64,000 bases of DNA from Nitrospirota bacterium (GTDB lineage: Bacteria > Nitrospirota > Leptospirillia > Leptospirillales > Leptospirillaceae), in assembly GCA_021801345.1 (NCBI GenBank), contig JAJYYA010000042.1, forward strand, positions 1 to 64,000, in the 5' to 3' direction. Positions 17,508 through 26,185 of the stretch are shown here, piece by piece. Numbering within the stretch: the first letter of the stretch is position 1; each line of letters starts with the position of its first letter. A model generated the notes under the pieces. It was not told where the DNA came from. It saw only the letters and a list, made by a program, of their open reading frames with translations, and ran no database searches. Made by a program: the position numbers and the translations under genes.

Positions 17508-18895
17508 AGCCCCGCTCCTCCCGGGAATCCCGAAAGAACCTTCCCCAGACCATCGAGGCTGAAAAGTCCCTTTTGGGTTCGATCCTTCTCAATAACGAGG
17601 TTCTGACAACCGTCGGAGACATGGTGGCCGACGACGACTTCCTGCTTGAGTCCAACCGGCGGATCTTCATGGCCATGAAGGAGATGTCCGACCGGCATGT
17701 CCCCATCGACAGCCTGACGCTCTCCGACTATCTGGAGAAAAAGGACTGGGCTCAGATCACCGGGGCACCGGACAACATCTATGAGCTGGCGGAGATCGTT
17801 CCCACCGCCGCCAATGCCGTCCACTATGCCCGTTTGATCGTTGAGAAGGGGATCTTTCGGAAGCTGATTCTGGCCTCGGAGGAGATTGCTCAAAAGGGGT
17901 ATGACGGGACGCTGGACACGGACGAGGTTCTCGACTATGCCGAAAGAAAGATCATGGACGTGGGAGCCCGGCGGTCGCGTTCCGAATTTGTTCAGATCGG
18001 GGATCTCTCCTATCTCGATACCCAGTTCAAGCACCTTGAAGAGCTCAAAAACAGGGAGATAAAAGAGCTTGTCACCGGGCTTCCCACCGGATTTGTGGAC
18101 CTCGACCACATGACGACGGGTTTTCATCCGTCGGAGCTCATCATCGTCGCCGGCCGCCCCGCCATGGGGAAGACGGCCTTTGTTCTCTCGATCGCCCAGC
18201 ACATCGCCTTCGACCAGAAAAAACCTGTCGGGATCTTCAGTCTCGAGATGCCCAAGGAGCAGCTCTTTCTTCGTCTCATCAGCTCCCAGGCCCGGGTCAA
18301 CCAGAAGAACCTCCGGACCGGCCACCTCACATCGGAGGAATGGGAGCACGTCATGCAGGCCTTTGGCGAGGCAAGCGATGTTCCTATCTATATCGACGAT
18401 TCGGGCGATCTCACCATCTTCGAGCTTCGGACCCGGGCCCGGCGGCTCAAGAAACTGCGCAAGGATCTTTCGATGATCGCCGTCGACTACCTTCAGCTCG
18501 TCCGCGGATCCCAGCGTACCGACAACCGCGAACAGGAGATCTCCGAAATCTCCCGTTCGCTCAAGGCGCTGGCAAAAGAGCTCCAGATTCCCGTCATCGC
18601 CCTGGCCCAGCTCTCTCGTGCCGTCGAAAATCGTCCCGGGTCAAAAAAACCGACTCTTTCCGACCTTCGCGAATCCGGAGCCATCGAGCAGGATGCGGAT
18701 ATTGTCCTCTTTATCTATCGCGACGAGGTGTACCACCCGGACAACATCGACTCTCGGGGAAAGGCGGAGATCGTTATCGGAAAGCAGAGAAACGGCCCGA
18801 TAGGCTCTGCAATGCTCGCCTATCAGGGATTTTGCACCCGGTTTGAAAATCTTGCGGTAGGGTATGACGACATCTCTTCCGAAGGCTTCGGGTGA
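17504..18895 (+). CDS. dnaB: Replicative DNA helicase
   Basis: The 463-residue protein has an N-terminal DnaB domain (about 15-115) that binds primase, a linker, then the RecA-type ATPase with Walker A GRPAMGKT (217-224), the GIFSLEM strand, Walker B-like SMIAVDYLQL and the SDLRESGAIEQDAD motif. It unwinds DNA at the replication fork as a hexamer. Length is normal and no intein is present. The ATG overlaps the hisZ stop by 4 nt and its own stop overlaps the sixA GTG. Confidence 0.97.
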   Translation: MKPRSSRESRKNLPQTIEAEKSLLGSILLNNEVLTTVGDMVADDDFLLESNRRIFMAMKEMSDRHVPIDSLTLSDYLEKKDWAQITGAPDNIYELAEIVPTAANAVHYARLIVEKGIFRKLILASEEIAQKGYDGTLDTDEVLDYAERKIMDVGARRSRSEFVQIGDLSYLDTQFKHLEELKNREIKELVTGLPTGFVDLDHMTTGFHPSELIIVAGRPAMGKTAFVLSIAQHIAFDQKKPVGIFSLEMPKEQLFLRLISSQARVNQKNLRTGHLTSEEWEHVMQAFGEASDVPIYIDDSGDLTIFELRTRARRLKKLRKDLSMIAVDYLQLVRGSQRTDNREQEISEISRSLKALAKELQIPVIALAQLSRAVENRPGSKKPTLSDLRESGAIEQDADIVLFIYRDEVYHPDNIDSRGKAEIVIGKQRNGPIGSAMLAYQGFCTRFENLAVGYDDISSEGFG

Positions 18896-19383
18896 AGGTT
18901 CTGCTTCTCCGTCATGCCGAGGCCGAGGACGCACCCTATCCGGAGACTCTTCGCCCCCTGACTTCGGGCGGGCGAAAATCGGTCAAGGATCTTTCACGGG
19001 AAATCGACAGGTCGGAACTGCGCGTTGACGCGATCGTCTCAAGCCCCCTGACCCGTGCGGTTCAGACGGCCGAAATCCTTCTTTCCCGTCTTTCAGACAG
19101 CCACCCCGTTCGCCGGGTGGAGTGCCGCGTGGAGCTCGCCTGCGACTTCCTTCCCTCGAGTTTTTCCCGCTCAACCTTTTTGGCCTTTCTGGCCGGGAGC
19201 GGATCCGACGGACTTGTCCTTGTCGGTCACGAACCCTCTCTTCTTCTCTTCGCATCCTGGATGGCTCCTTCCCGGGCCCGTGCGGGAGATTTTGCGGGGA
19301 TCCGGAAGGCTTCAGGTCTTCTTTTCGAGTGGACTCCCGAGTGTGAGGGCAGCTTTGAGGGGCGCATTTTTTCCAAGCACTGA
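18892..19383 (+). CDS. sixA: Phosphohistidine phosphatase, SixA type
   Basis: The 163-residue histidine-phosphatase-fold protein has the RHAEAED motif (phosphoacceptor His8), SSPLTRAVQTAE near residue 50 and the second catalytic His in VGHEPS. SixA proteins remove phosphate from histidines on phosphorelay or PTS-type proteins. The start is GTG at 18892, overlapping the dnaB stop (GTGA). The link with DNA replication is probably only transcriptional. Confidence 0.85.
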   Translation: MKVLLLRHAEAEDAPYPETLRPLTSGGRKSVKDLSREIDRSELRVDAIVSSPLTRAVQTAEILLSRLSDSHPVRRVECRVELACDFLPSSFSRSTFLAFLAGSGSDGLVLVGHEPSLLLFASWMAPSRARAGDFAGIRKASGLLFEWTPECEGSFEGRIFSKH

Positions 19384-19425
19384 CCTGTCGCTTCCGTTGT
19401 ATAAAAAAAACAGGAGATTCTCTTC

Positions 19426-19454
19426 TTGCATTTTCCTGTCGATGGGTGTATACA
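19426..19454 (+). promoter_or_regulatory. Sigma-70-like promoter for the NHL-repeat gene
   Basis: TTGCAT (19426-19431) and TATACA (19449-19454) are separated by 17 bp, in a gap that otherwise has no gene. Transcription from about 19461 would give a leader of roughly 180 nt before the NHL gene. Confidence 0.55.
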
Positions 19455-19642
19455 TTGAGCGATCATGACAATGGATGCGGGAGCCATGTGCCATTATTAT
19501 CTCCTTCATGCGACCAGCGTAGTGGGGCTCCGCACATTGCCAGTTTGGCCATGTTAGGGTGGATTTGGGTTTCGAACTGTTCCGGGAGCCTTCCGGGACT
19601 CCGGCCGGGACTCCGGTAGCAGACCTTCCGAAGGAGGACACT

Positions 19643-20791
19643 TTGTTGCACAAAGGACAGCAGGGCAAGAAGATGGCAGGGAGAAAGGCTTCGACAAAGG
19701 CAGTGGTTGCCTTGGGTGTTGCGGCAGGCCTCATGGTCGGCGTTGCGGCCCAGGCCCATGCGGCGAGTGTCACTACCATTGCCGGGGAATTCCACGAGCG
19801 TGGCGCGGTCGACGGTACCGGCAGCCAGGCTCGTTTCGAGTATGTTCAGGGAATCGTGGCGGCTCCGGACGGGACTCTCTATCTGGCCGACACTGGTAAC
19901 GACCTGATCCGCAAGGTGACTGTGAGCGGAGGCTCTGCCACCGTGACGACCATTGCCGGGGTGAACCATCACGCCCGTTTCCGCGACGGGAACGGCACCG
20001 CGGCCCGTTTCAACAATCCTGAAGGACTTGCCATCTCTTCCGACGGCAAGACCCTTTACATCGCCGATTCCCGCAACAACCGGGTCCGGAAGATGGATCT
20101 CGCCACAGGAGCGGTTTCGACCCTCGCCGGCCGCGCCTTCCCCGGATCGAATGACGGAGTCGGTACTGCGGCAGCCTTTTACGGCCCCCGGGCTCTTGCC
20201 CTGACGCCTGATGGCAAGACCCTTTACATCTCAGACTCGGGCAACAACATGATTCGCAAGCTCGACCTGACGAGCGGAGCGGTTTCGACCGTTGCCGGTA
20301 AGGGTGCTTTGGCTGCCGGTCTTGACGATGGCATCGGGGTTGCCGCGAGCTTCCGCGATCCCCGTGGCATTGCTCTGAGCTCCGACGGAACGGTTCTTTA
20401 CGTGGCCGATACCCGCAACAACCTGATTCGCAAGATCGTTCTGGCGACCAATGCCGTCTCCACCCTGGCCGGCCATCCCGGTTTCCCCGGGATCGAGGAC
20501 GGGGCCGGAAGCTCGGCCTTCTTCAACCAGCCCGTGGCTCTTACCGTGAACGGAAACACCCTTTATGTGGGTGACTCTTCCAACGCGTCGATCCGGGCGA
20601 TCGATCTTTCGAGCAACAACGTTACAACAGTCGCCGGCGGCGTAAAGTCGATCGGTCTTCCGGTCAGCGGCAAGGATGACGGAGATGTCTCTGTCGCCCT
20701 CTTCCAGTACACCGGTGCCATCGCCTACTCGAACGGCGTGATCTACATTGCCGACATCCCGGCCGAAACGCTCCGGATGCTGAAGCTGTAG
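19643..20791 (+). CDS. Secreted NHL-repeat beta-propeller protein
   Basis: The start is set at TTG 19643 (or the next codon, 19646) because AAGGAGGA at 19631-19638 is correctly spaced; an ATG at 19673 is a weaker choice. The product is 382 residues. It has a basic N-terminus, a hydrophobic core and an AQAHA signal-peptidase site, so it is exported. Six repeats follow, each with LYxADxxNNxIRK or a variant and a VSTLAG-type strand, spaced about 57-60 residues apart, matching a six-bladed NHL propeller. These bind proteins or polysaccharide, or act as lyases in some families; no catalytic motif is seen. It has its own promoter and terminator. Confidence 0.85.
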   Translation: MLHKGQQGKKMAGRKASTKAVVALGVAAGLMVGVAAQAHAASVTTIAGEFHERGAVDGTGSQARFEYVQGIVAAPDGTLYLADTGNDLIRKVTVSGGSATVTTIAGVNHHARFRDGNGTAARFNNPEGLAISSDGKTLYIADSRNNRVRKMDLATGAVSTLAGRAFPGSNDGVGTAAAFYGPRALALTPDGKTLYISDSGNNMIRKLDLTSGAVSTVAGKGALAAGLDDGIGVAASFRDPRGIALSSDGTVLYVADTRNNLIRKIVLATNAVSTLAGHPGFPGIEDGAGSSAFFNQPVALTVNGNTLYVGDSSNASIRAIDLSSNNVTTVAGGVKSIGLPVSGKDDGDVSVALFQYTGAIAYSNGVIYIADIPAETLRMLKL

Positions 20792-20810
20792 ATCAAGACG
20801 GAATCTACTT

Positions 20811-20842
20811 AAAAGGGGAGCCTCTGGCTCCCCTTTTTTTTT
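20811..20842 (+). terminator. Rho-independent terminator after the NHL gene
   Basis: A perfect 11-bp stem (20812-20822 with 20826-20836, GGGGAGCC core) with a TCT loop runs into a T tract reaching 20842. It lies 21 nt after the NHL stop codon. Confidence 0.93.
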
Positions 20843-21137
20843 GCTCTTGGCGGGAGGTGTGGAAAACAAGAGAAAGACAGGAGGGACGATATCTCGGAAG
20901 ATGACAACAACATTGGCCGTACAGCGGACGAAAGCTGCCCGAGGTTGGCTGGACAATAATCCGACGGGCCCTCGAAAAAAAAGGTTACAGACGCGCCTTC
21001 GCCCCCCCCGGGGCGAACCCGCAGGAAGCTACTGGAAAAACAGCGCGATAACGTGTCGCACTGCGCATTGCGATTTTATCTTCCGAAAAACACTCGCAAC
21101 TCTTGTCTTCTCTTGACCATCCCCTCAAAGCTCTTGT
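20843..21137. other. Gap between the NHL terminator and hemH, with an inverted repeat
   Basis: Convergent-gene spacer. TCGCA (21056-21060) and TGCGA (21069-21073) flank an inner TGCGCA, forming a near-palindrome downstream of hemH on the minus strand. It is not followed closely by a T run, so I do not call it a terminator. Plus-strand frames here lack family similarity. Confidence 0.35.
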
Positions 21138-22211
21138 CTAGGCCGTTCCGATCGTCTCTTTTGGACAAACCCCGCAGTCGCAGCGGCATCGGGCACAGTC
21201 GAAGCAGCCATCGGCAAGCGACTCCTCCACCAGATGCCGAAGAGCGTCGATAAAAGAGGTCTGTACATTGAGGGCCGGGGCACGTTCGAAGTGAAGGATC
21301 CGGCATTCTTTCGCAAGATCCCGATAGGTAATGTCCATCTCGTAGAGGGTTTCTTGATGATCCGAGACGAAGCTGACCGGGACAAGGACAAGGTTGACGG
21401 TCTTGTGGGAGTCGGCAAGGGTTGCAATTGTCTCTTTCGTTTCTGGCCCCAGCCATTTCAAGGGGCCGACCCGACTCTGGTAGGAGAGGTGGAACCTGAG
21501 AGCTCTGTGAGGAAGATTTTTTGTAAGCCAGTTCCCGACTAATCTGACCGTCGTCTCCGTGTCGGCCTGATAGGGATCGCCTTGCCGGATTCTTTTTTCG
21601 GGAATCCCGTGCGCCGAGAAAAGAATGTCCACCGGATTATGTGTGTCGGGAAGTCTTTCGACCGCCTTTAGCACGGTTTCGGAGAGGGCCTGTATATAGG
21701 GGGGGAAGGCGGGCCAGGCCGGGACGACATAAAGCGGAAGAGTGGCAAGCGTTGGATGGTTCTTGACCATTTCGGCGAACTCCCGGAAGGAGGAGCGGGT
21801 CGTTGTGGTCGATCTCTGGGGGTAGAGAGGAAGGAGGATAAGCCTTTCGGGAGCAAACTCCTCAAGGGATTTGAGGGCGGCAGAAAGTCTCGGATGCGCG
21901 TACCTCATGGCCACAACGACCTTAACCGTCATCTCTTCAAAAGATCGGGAAAGGGCCTCTTCAAGAAGTGCGGCCTGAGAGTCGGTGATTTGCCGAAGGG
22001 GAGAGCCCCCCCCGATCGCCGCGTAGTATGAGCGGCTTTTCGGGGCTCGCCTCCTGGCCAGAAACCGGGGAAGAAAGGTTTTTACAAGAGGAGGAAGATC
22101 CATGATATCGGGATCGGAAAATAGATTTTCAAGGAAGGGGAGGACCTCTTCCTGAGACTCGGGACCGCCGAGATTGAAGAGAAGAATTCCGAGACGGGAC
22201 TTTTCCGGCAT
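21138..22211 (-). CDS. hemH: Ferrochelatase with a cysteine-rich C-terminal tail
   Basis: The 357-residue enzyme inserts ferrous iron into protoporphyrin IX (or coproporphyrin III). Key residues are His201 in FSAHGIP and the acidic ETLYEMD motif near 287-293. N-terminal LLFNLGGP is typical. The last 22 residues hold six cysteines (336, 339, 342, 344, 346, 349). Some ferrochelatases bind a [2Fe-2S] cluster through C-terminal cysteines, which this tail may do, although the spacing is unusually tight. The gene closes an lptF-lptG-hemH set on the minus strand. Confidence 0.95.
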   Translation of the reverse strand: MPEKSRLGILLFNLGGPESQEEVLPFLENLFSDPDIMDLPPLVKTFLPRFLARRRAPKSRSYYAAIGGGSPLRQITDSQAALLEEALSRSFEEMTVKVVVAMRYAHPRLSAALKSLEEFAPERLILLPLYPQRSTTTTRSSFREFAEMVKNHPTLATLPLYVVPAWPAFPPYIQALSETVLKAVERLPDTHNPVDILFSAHGIPEKRIRQGDPYQADTETTVRLVGNWLTKNLPHRALRFHLSYQSRVGPLKWLGPETKETIATLADSHKTVNLVLVPVSFVSDHQETLYEMDITYRDLAKECRILHFERAPALNVQTSFIDALRHLVEESLADGCFDCARCRCDCGVCPKETIGTA

Positions 22212-22253
22212 TGCGACTCCTTTTTTCTTTCTTGTAAGGACTTAGGAGATGGA

Positions 22254-23339
22254 TTAAACCCTGTTGACGGAAGAGAGAAGGCTCAGCCCCATGATGAAGA
22301 CCACGATGTTGGCAAACCAGGCGGCGAGGAGCGGGGGGATGACTCCCCCCCGCCCAAGGGCCAGCCCCATCGAGTAGAGGGTCCAGTAGGAGAGGGAGAG
22401 CAAGAGCGCCACCCCGAACCCCCGGGCGATCCCGACCTGCCGGCCCTCCCTTATGCCAAAAGGGATGGCGAAGAGGACCATGAGAAAGGATGCGGCAGGA
22501 AAGGCCAAAACTCCGTCGCGCAGGACCGTAAATGTTGTGTGGGGGAGGCCATTGGCCTTCAGAAGGTCGATTGTCCGGGAGAGTTCGGAGTAGGTCAGGT
22601 GGGAGAGGTGGTTTTTCCGGATGAAGAAGTCGGTGGGCCTTCTGTCGAGAGGGAAGGGGAATGTCGCGAAGGGAGCCGTCGTGAGCGTTCCGTTCCGGTG
22701 GAAAAAGGTGCGGACTCCCTCGTAGAAAATCCATCCGCCGTTCTCGTAGCGAAGACTTTTGGCTTCGATCGTCCATCTGAGGCTTGCCGTCCGGTTTTTG
22801 TGGTAGATGGTGACGTGGTCGAGAAGTCTGCCTCCGTCTTCAATTTTGGCAATCCGGAAGATCTCCCGGGATCCGTGGCGGAACCAGACATTCATTCTTA
22901 CTTGATTCGACCATCCGGCTCCCTGACTGATCCGCTCCTCCATGATCACATCGGTTGTCTGGTACGCATGGGGAACGAGCCAGAGGTTCAGGAGTAGCTC
23001 GATCGCGGAAAGAAGGCCTCCGAAGAGGATGATGGGGAAGGTCGCCTTCCCGAGGCTGATTCCTGCGGCCCTGATCGCGGTAATCTCGTGGTTCTTCGAG
23101 GCAATCCCCAGCGCCAGGATGGTGGCGAGAAGGGCCGACATCGGGATAACGCGAAAGCCCACTTCGATGGAACGCCAGGCAAAGAACTCCCCCATCATCG
23201 ACCAGGGGGCATGGTGAGCCAGAAAGTTTTTTATCTTTTCCACGGAGTCGATGACGAGATAGATCGCCTCGAGAGAGATCAGGGAAAGGAAGTAGATCTT
23301 GAGATACTCACCCATAATATGGCGCGTCAGGATCTTCAC
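22254..23339 (-). CDS. lptG: LPS export permease LptG (YjgQ family)
   Basis: The 361-residue inner-membrane protein has an N-terminal pair of transmembrane segments (about 15-35 and 60-85), a further one near 100-120, a large periplasmic beta-rich domain (about 125-265) and three C-terminal segments. This is the YjgP/YjgQ fold. With LptF and the ATPase LptB it extracts LPS from the inner membrane. The start is GTG at 23339, overlapping the lptF stop (GTGA). Assignment as G rather than F rests on gene order and sequence style. Confidence 0.87.
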   Translation of the reverse strand: MKILTRHIMGEYLKIYFLSLISLEAIYLVIDSVEKIKNFLAHHAPWSMMGEFFAWRSIEVGFRVIPMSALLATILALGIASKNHEITAIRAAGISLGKATFPIILFGGLLSAIELLLNLWLVPHAYQTTDVIMEERISQGAGWSNQVRMNVWFRHGSREIFRIAKIEDGGRLLDHVTIYHKNRTASLRWTIEAKSLRYENGGWIFYEGVRTFFHRNGTLTTAPFATFPFPLDRRPTDFFIRKNHLSHLTYSELSRTIDLLKANGLPHTTFTVLRDGVLAFPAASFLMVLFAIPFGIREGRQVGIARGFGVALLLSLSYWTLYSMGLALGRGGVIPPLLAAWFANIVVFIMGLSLLSSVNRV

Positions 23340-24469
23340 GAGGCTTTTTTCCTGAGCCAGGAGGGCAGAGAGATACGGGGAAGATGGGAGCGGACGTCGA
23401 CCTCTTTGAAGACCATGACGAGAAGGGCCGACATGAGGGCGGCCAGGACGATGTCGGGGGCAACTGCCGCGGCGGCCGGTCCCAGAAGACCCTTTGAGAC
23501 CATCAGGTCATCGATCGTGTTCATCATGTAGAAGAGGATGATGGTGACAGTGGCGAAGACGAAGCCGGCAAGGCGCCCCGAACGCATGGTATAGATGCCA
23601 TAGGGGATCCCCAGAAAGGCAAAGAAAAAGCATGAAAAAGGGTAGGCGTAATTCTTGTAACGGTCCTCGAGTGCCCGGAAGAGTGCCGGATCGGGGGAGG
23701 GGGAGCGCGCGATTTCCGCTCGGATCTCGTCGATCGACTTGACCCGGATCCGGTCCTCTGTGTGGTGCCCCGTGATCGTCAGGTCGTAGGAGCCAAAGCG
23801 GATGTACTGCTGGGCCGAACCCTCCTGGAAAAAGGTTCCATGGGAGAGCTTGAGCCGAAGTCCGGGAGGGTGACGCTCGTTTAGGATTTCTCCGCTTCTG
23901 GCAAAGATGACGGTTCGGGGCCCCGTCTTTTTTTCCTTCTGGTAGATAAAGACGCCCTCGATATGGGAGAGCGTCGGCATCCTCTCCACATAAATAATGA
24001 ATCTTCCCATGAAGTTGTTGAACGACTGGGGCTTGATGGCAAGGGAGAGCTTTTTCTGGAAGACCCGGACAAGAAGGTCCTGGAGTGAAAGTCCTTGAGT
24101 CTCCATGGCCTTGAGGGAGAGATAGAAATTACTCCCGAATCCGATAGCCGCAAAAAGAAAGAGGGGAAGAAGGAGTCTCGAGAGGCTGATGCCCGAGGCC
24201 TTGAACGCGATGATTTCTCCGTCTGAGGCCAGTCTATGGAATGTGGCAGTGGAGGCGGTAAGGACCGAGACGGGAATGATCATGCTCAAAAACTGGGGGA
24301 AGATCATTGAGAGGAGCCGGAAGACCGTTTCGACGGAAAGGCCCTTGTTGACGAGAAGGTTCATGATGAGGAGAGCCTGCTGAGTCAAAAGGAGAATAAC
24401 CAGGACCAGTAGACTCAGAAAAAACGGAGTCAGAAGTTCGAAGAAAATATATCGGTGGATGATTTTCAT
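23336..24469 (-). CDS. lptF: LPS export permease LptF (YjgP family)
   Basis: The 377-residue paralogue of the next gene has the same plan: N-terminal membrane segments, the SDGEIIAFKASG cytoplasmic turn typical of LptF, a periplasmic domain with VIFARSGEI, and C-terminal segments starting near 280. It partners LptG in the LptBFG ABC transporter. The ATG at 24469 begins the operon. No lptB or lptC is in the window. Confidence 0.87.
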   Translation of the reverse strand: MKIIHRYIFFELLTPFFLSLLVLVILLLTQQALLIMNLLVNKGLSVETVFRLLSMIFPQFLSMIIPVSVLTASTATFHRLASDGEIIAFKASGISLSRLLLPLFLFAAIGFGSNFYLSLKAMETQGLSLQDLLVRVFQKKLSLAIKPQSFNNFMGRFIIYVERMPTLSHIEGVFIYQKEKKTGPRTVIFARSGEILNERHPPGLRLKLSHGTFFQEGSAQQYIRFGSYDLTITGHHTEDRIRVKSIDEIRAEIARSPSPDPALFRALEDRYKNYAYPFSCFFFAFLGIPYGIYTMRSGRLAGFVFATVTIILFYMMNTIDDLMVSKGLLGPAAAAVAPDIVLAALMSALLVMVFKEVDVRSHLPRISLPSWLRKKAS

Positions 24470-24621
24470 CGGGGGCCCGCACGGTCAGTCGTTTCGATCT
24501 TCGAGGAGGCAATTTTAGCACAATCGGAGGGTGAATTGGCGAAAAAAAACGTTTCCGAACCTTGCGTCGATCAGAGACTGCGAGAACAGCTTTAAAGCGG
24601 AATGGATAAAAGAGCTGAGAT

Positions 24622-24842
24622 CTGTGATTCTTTAACCCGACAATCCTGCCCTCGGCACCAAAGAGAGGCGGTTTTGCAAAGCTGTCCGAAGGCCCATTTT
24701 CCGAATCGTTCCCGCTGACTATGTCTAACCGTGACCCCGTCCCGGATTCCCTTGAGGTCTTCAAGGACAATCGCCCGACAGGTGCCTTTTGCCTTGGAAA
24801 CGATGCGTAGAGACGCCGGATCTTTTTGGGGGAGAGGAATGG
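24622..24842 (-). pseudogene. tnpB remnant 2, internal RuvC-like fragment
   Basis: A short minus-strand frame contains IVSKAKGTCRAIVLEDLKG followed by IRDGVTVRHSQR and KWAFGQL. This is the central TnpB block that carries the catalytic Glu (in LEDL) and the WAF-QL helix. Sequence on both sides is unrelated to TnpB, so only this internal piece survives. It is the third tnpB locus in the window and the only one from the C-terminal half. Confidence 0.7.
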
Positions 24843-24900
24843 AGAATGTTTTCTCACTTGAAATCCTCATGGAGAATGTTTTCTCACTTGAAATCCTCGT
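24841..24900. repeat. 30-bp tandem duplication (two copies)
   Basis: GGAGAATGTTTTCTCACTTG and the next 10 bases occur at 24841-24870 and again at 24871-24900 with one mismatch (A/G). The unit is a multiple of three. It sits between the tnpB fragment and the rpn promoter. Confidence 0.9.
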
Positions 24901-24918
24901 GGAATATCTTGACCTTTC

Positions 24919-24947
24919 TTGACAGGATATGATTTTTTCATTAGATT
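24919..24947 (+). promoter_or_regulatory. Strong sigma-70-like promoter for the Rpn locus
   Basis: The consensus -35 TTGACA (24919-24924) and TAGATT (24942-24947) are separated by exactly 17 bp. Predicted transcription start is about 24954, giving a short leader before the GTG at 25001. A second TTGACC lies 10 bp upstream. It is among the best promoters seen in the window. Confidence 0.7.
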
Positions 24948-25000
24948 TTCGTGATTTTATTTTTTTATGATCGATTTTACTGTTTAACCAAGGAGAGTGC

Positions 25001-26089
25001 GTGGCAGGAAAAAGAAAAAGAGGTCCAGGCTGGCAACCTCACGACACCATGGTCAAAAATGCGCTTTCCGATCCGGCCCTTCTTGGGAGCTTCCTCGAGA
25101 GGTTCGTTCCCCCTCCCGTGGCCCCGCTCCTTGCGGGGAGCACGATCCGCTTCTGCGACTCCGAGGCCGAAGGGATCCGGAGGACGCGACGCCATTTCGA
25201 CCTGGTCGTTGAGGTCGTGGGGAACGACGGGAGCTTCCGGGTGCAGATCTTAGTCGAGCACAAGTCCTGGCGGGATCCCGGGAGCCTCTTCCAGATCCTC
25301 GAGTACAAGGTCGCCCTCTGGTCCCGGCAGCGGCGACAGGGACGGGCCCTGACTCCGGTTCTTCCGATTCTCTTCTACCACGGGGAGACCCCCTGGGGAC
25401 TGTCGGGAAGCTTCCAGGGGGTCTACGGATTTTCTGAGGAGTTCCGGAGCGTCTGCGTCGACTTTTCTCCGGTGATCGTCGATACCGCCTCCGAAGACGA
25501 AAGCGCTCTTCTCGACGGAGTCGCCTCCCTCAAGACGGCGCTTTTTCTCGTCGCGATGAAGTACGCCCGGGACAGGGAGCGGATGGAGCGGGCCATCCGC
25601 AAGGTTCTGGAGGAGCGATTTCGGGGGGAAGTGCTGGACCCCGATTCGGTCTTTTTGGTCGATATGCTAAACTTTTACGCAAGTGTTTTCGAGGTGGACG
25701 ACCGTTCTGAACTTGAACAGGTCTTTGGATCGCTATTTGGAAAGGAGGCGGCGATGACAGCCGTGGAGAAGATCCGTCAGGAGGGAATTGAGACGGGCCG
25801 GATGGAAGGCCGCCAGGAAGGCCGGATAGAAGGCCGCCAGGAAGGCCGGATAGAAGGCCGCCAGGAAGGCCGGATAGAAGGCCGCCAGGAAGGCCGGATA
25901 GAAGGCCGCCAGGAAGGCCGGATAGAAGGCCGCCAGGAAGGCCGGATGGAGGGGAGTGTGGAGACTCGGGAGGACTTCGTGAAAAAACTCTTGGCCAAAG
26001 GGACGATGAGTCCGGAAGAGATCTCCCGAACTCTCGATCTCGACCTTCTGTGGGTGAAGGAACTGGCGGATTCCCTCCGGAAGGCGTGA
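25001..26089 (+). CDS. Rpn family recombination-promoting nuclease (PD-(D/E)XK; RpnL-like)
   Basis: The 362-residue protein has a GTG start 3 nt after AAGGAGAG. Residues 1-230 are the Rpn/YhgA-like nuclease domain, with PD-(D/E)XK residues Asp67 (HFDLVV) and Glu86-x-Lys88 (VEHKS), then the conserved ILFYHGETPW. Residues about 235-250 link to a C-terminal part: SELEQVFGSLFGKEA, a start-like Met252, six octapeptide repeats GR(I/M)EGRQE (266-313) and a conserved tail. Rpn proteins in E. coli are DNA endonucleases reported as toxins acting against phage, inhibited by their own separately translated C-terminal domain. Catalytic residues here look intact. Two further copies of the 3' part follow. 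Confidence 0.88.
   Translation: MAGKRKRGPGWQPHDTMVKNALSDPALLGSFLERFVPPPVAPLLAGSTIRFCDSEAEGIRRTRRHFDLVVEVVGNDGSFRVQILVEHKSWRDPGSLFQILEYKVALWSRQRRQGRALTPVLPILFYHGETPWGLSGSFQGVYGFSEEFRSVCVDFSPVIVDTASEDESALLDGVASLKTALFLVAMKYARDRERMERAIRKVLEERFRGEVLDPDSVFLVDMLNFYASVFEVDDRSELEQVFGSLFGKEAAMTAVEKIRQEGIETGRMEGRQEGRIEGRQEGRIEGRQEGRIEGRQEGRIEGRQEGRIEGRQEGRMEGSVETREDFVKKLLAKGTMSPEEISRTLDLDLLWVKELADSLRKA
25741..25756 (+). promoter_or_regulatory. Internal Shine-Dalgarno and ATG inside the Rpn gene
   Basis: AAAGGAGG (25741-25748) lies 5 nt before an in-frame ATG (25754-25756), codon 252 of the nuclease. A near-perfect ribosome site in the middle of a frame is rarely chance, and it recurs in each downstream cassette. 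Confidence 0.7.
25754..26089 (+). CDS. Predicted intragenic small protein (RpnS-like antitoxin)
   Basis: Translation from the internal site would give a 111-residue protein: a 14-residue lead (MTAVEKIRQEGIET), six GR(I/M)EGRQE repeats, GRMEGS, and the tail VETREDFVKKLL...LWVKELADSLRKA, a probable helical domain. Known E. coli RpnS proteins have the same design, with a dimerising helix containing four-residue repeats whose number varies between strains, and they block RpnL. Here each octapeptide is two such four-residue units. Separate translation is inferred from the Shine-Dalgarno, not shown. Confidence 0.6.
   Translation: MTAVEKIRQEGIETGRMEGRQEGRIEGRQEGRIEGRQEGRIEGRQEGRIEGRQEGRIEGRQEGRMEGSVETREDFVKKLLAKGTMSPEEISRTLDLDLLWVKELADSLRKA
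25796..25957 (+). repeat. 24-bp in-frame tandem repeat, 6 units (cassette 1)
   Basis: Six near-identical 24-bp units encode GR(I/M)EGRQE (25796-25939), followed by a closing GRMEGS (25940-25957). Only the Met/Ile codon (ATG/ATA) varies between units. Confidence 0.95.
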
Positions 26090-26103
26090 TACGAAGCGAA
26101 GGT

Positions 26104-26126
26104 CCTGTTTCGAGTGCCGAAACGGG
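26104..26126 (+). repeat. Junction hairpin between cassettes 1 and 2
   Basis: A 9-bp stem (CCTGTTTCG with CGAAACGGG, one G-T pair) has a 5-nt loop and lies 14 nt after the nuclease stop. No T run follows, so it is not a classical terminator; it could be a processing or stability element. The GTG that opens the longest downstream frame falls in the loop. Confidence 0.6.
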
Positions 26127-26185
26127 AAGAACCCCGTTCTGAACTCGAACAGGTCTTTGGATCGCTATTTGGAAAGGAGGCGGCG

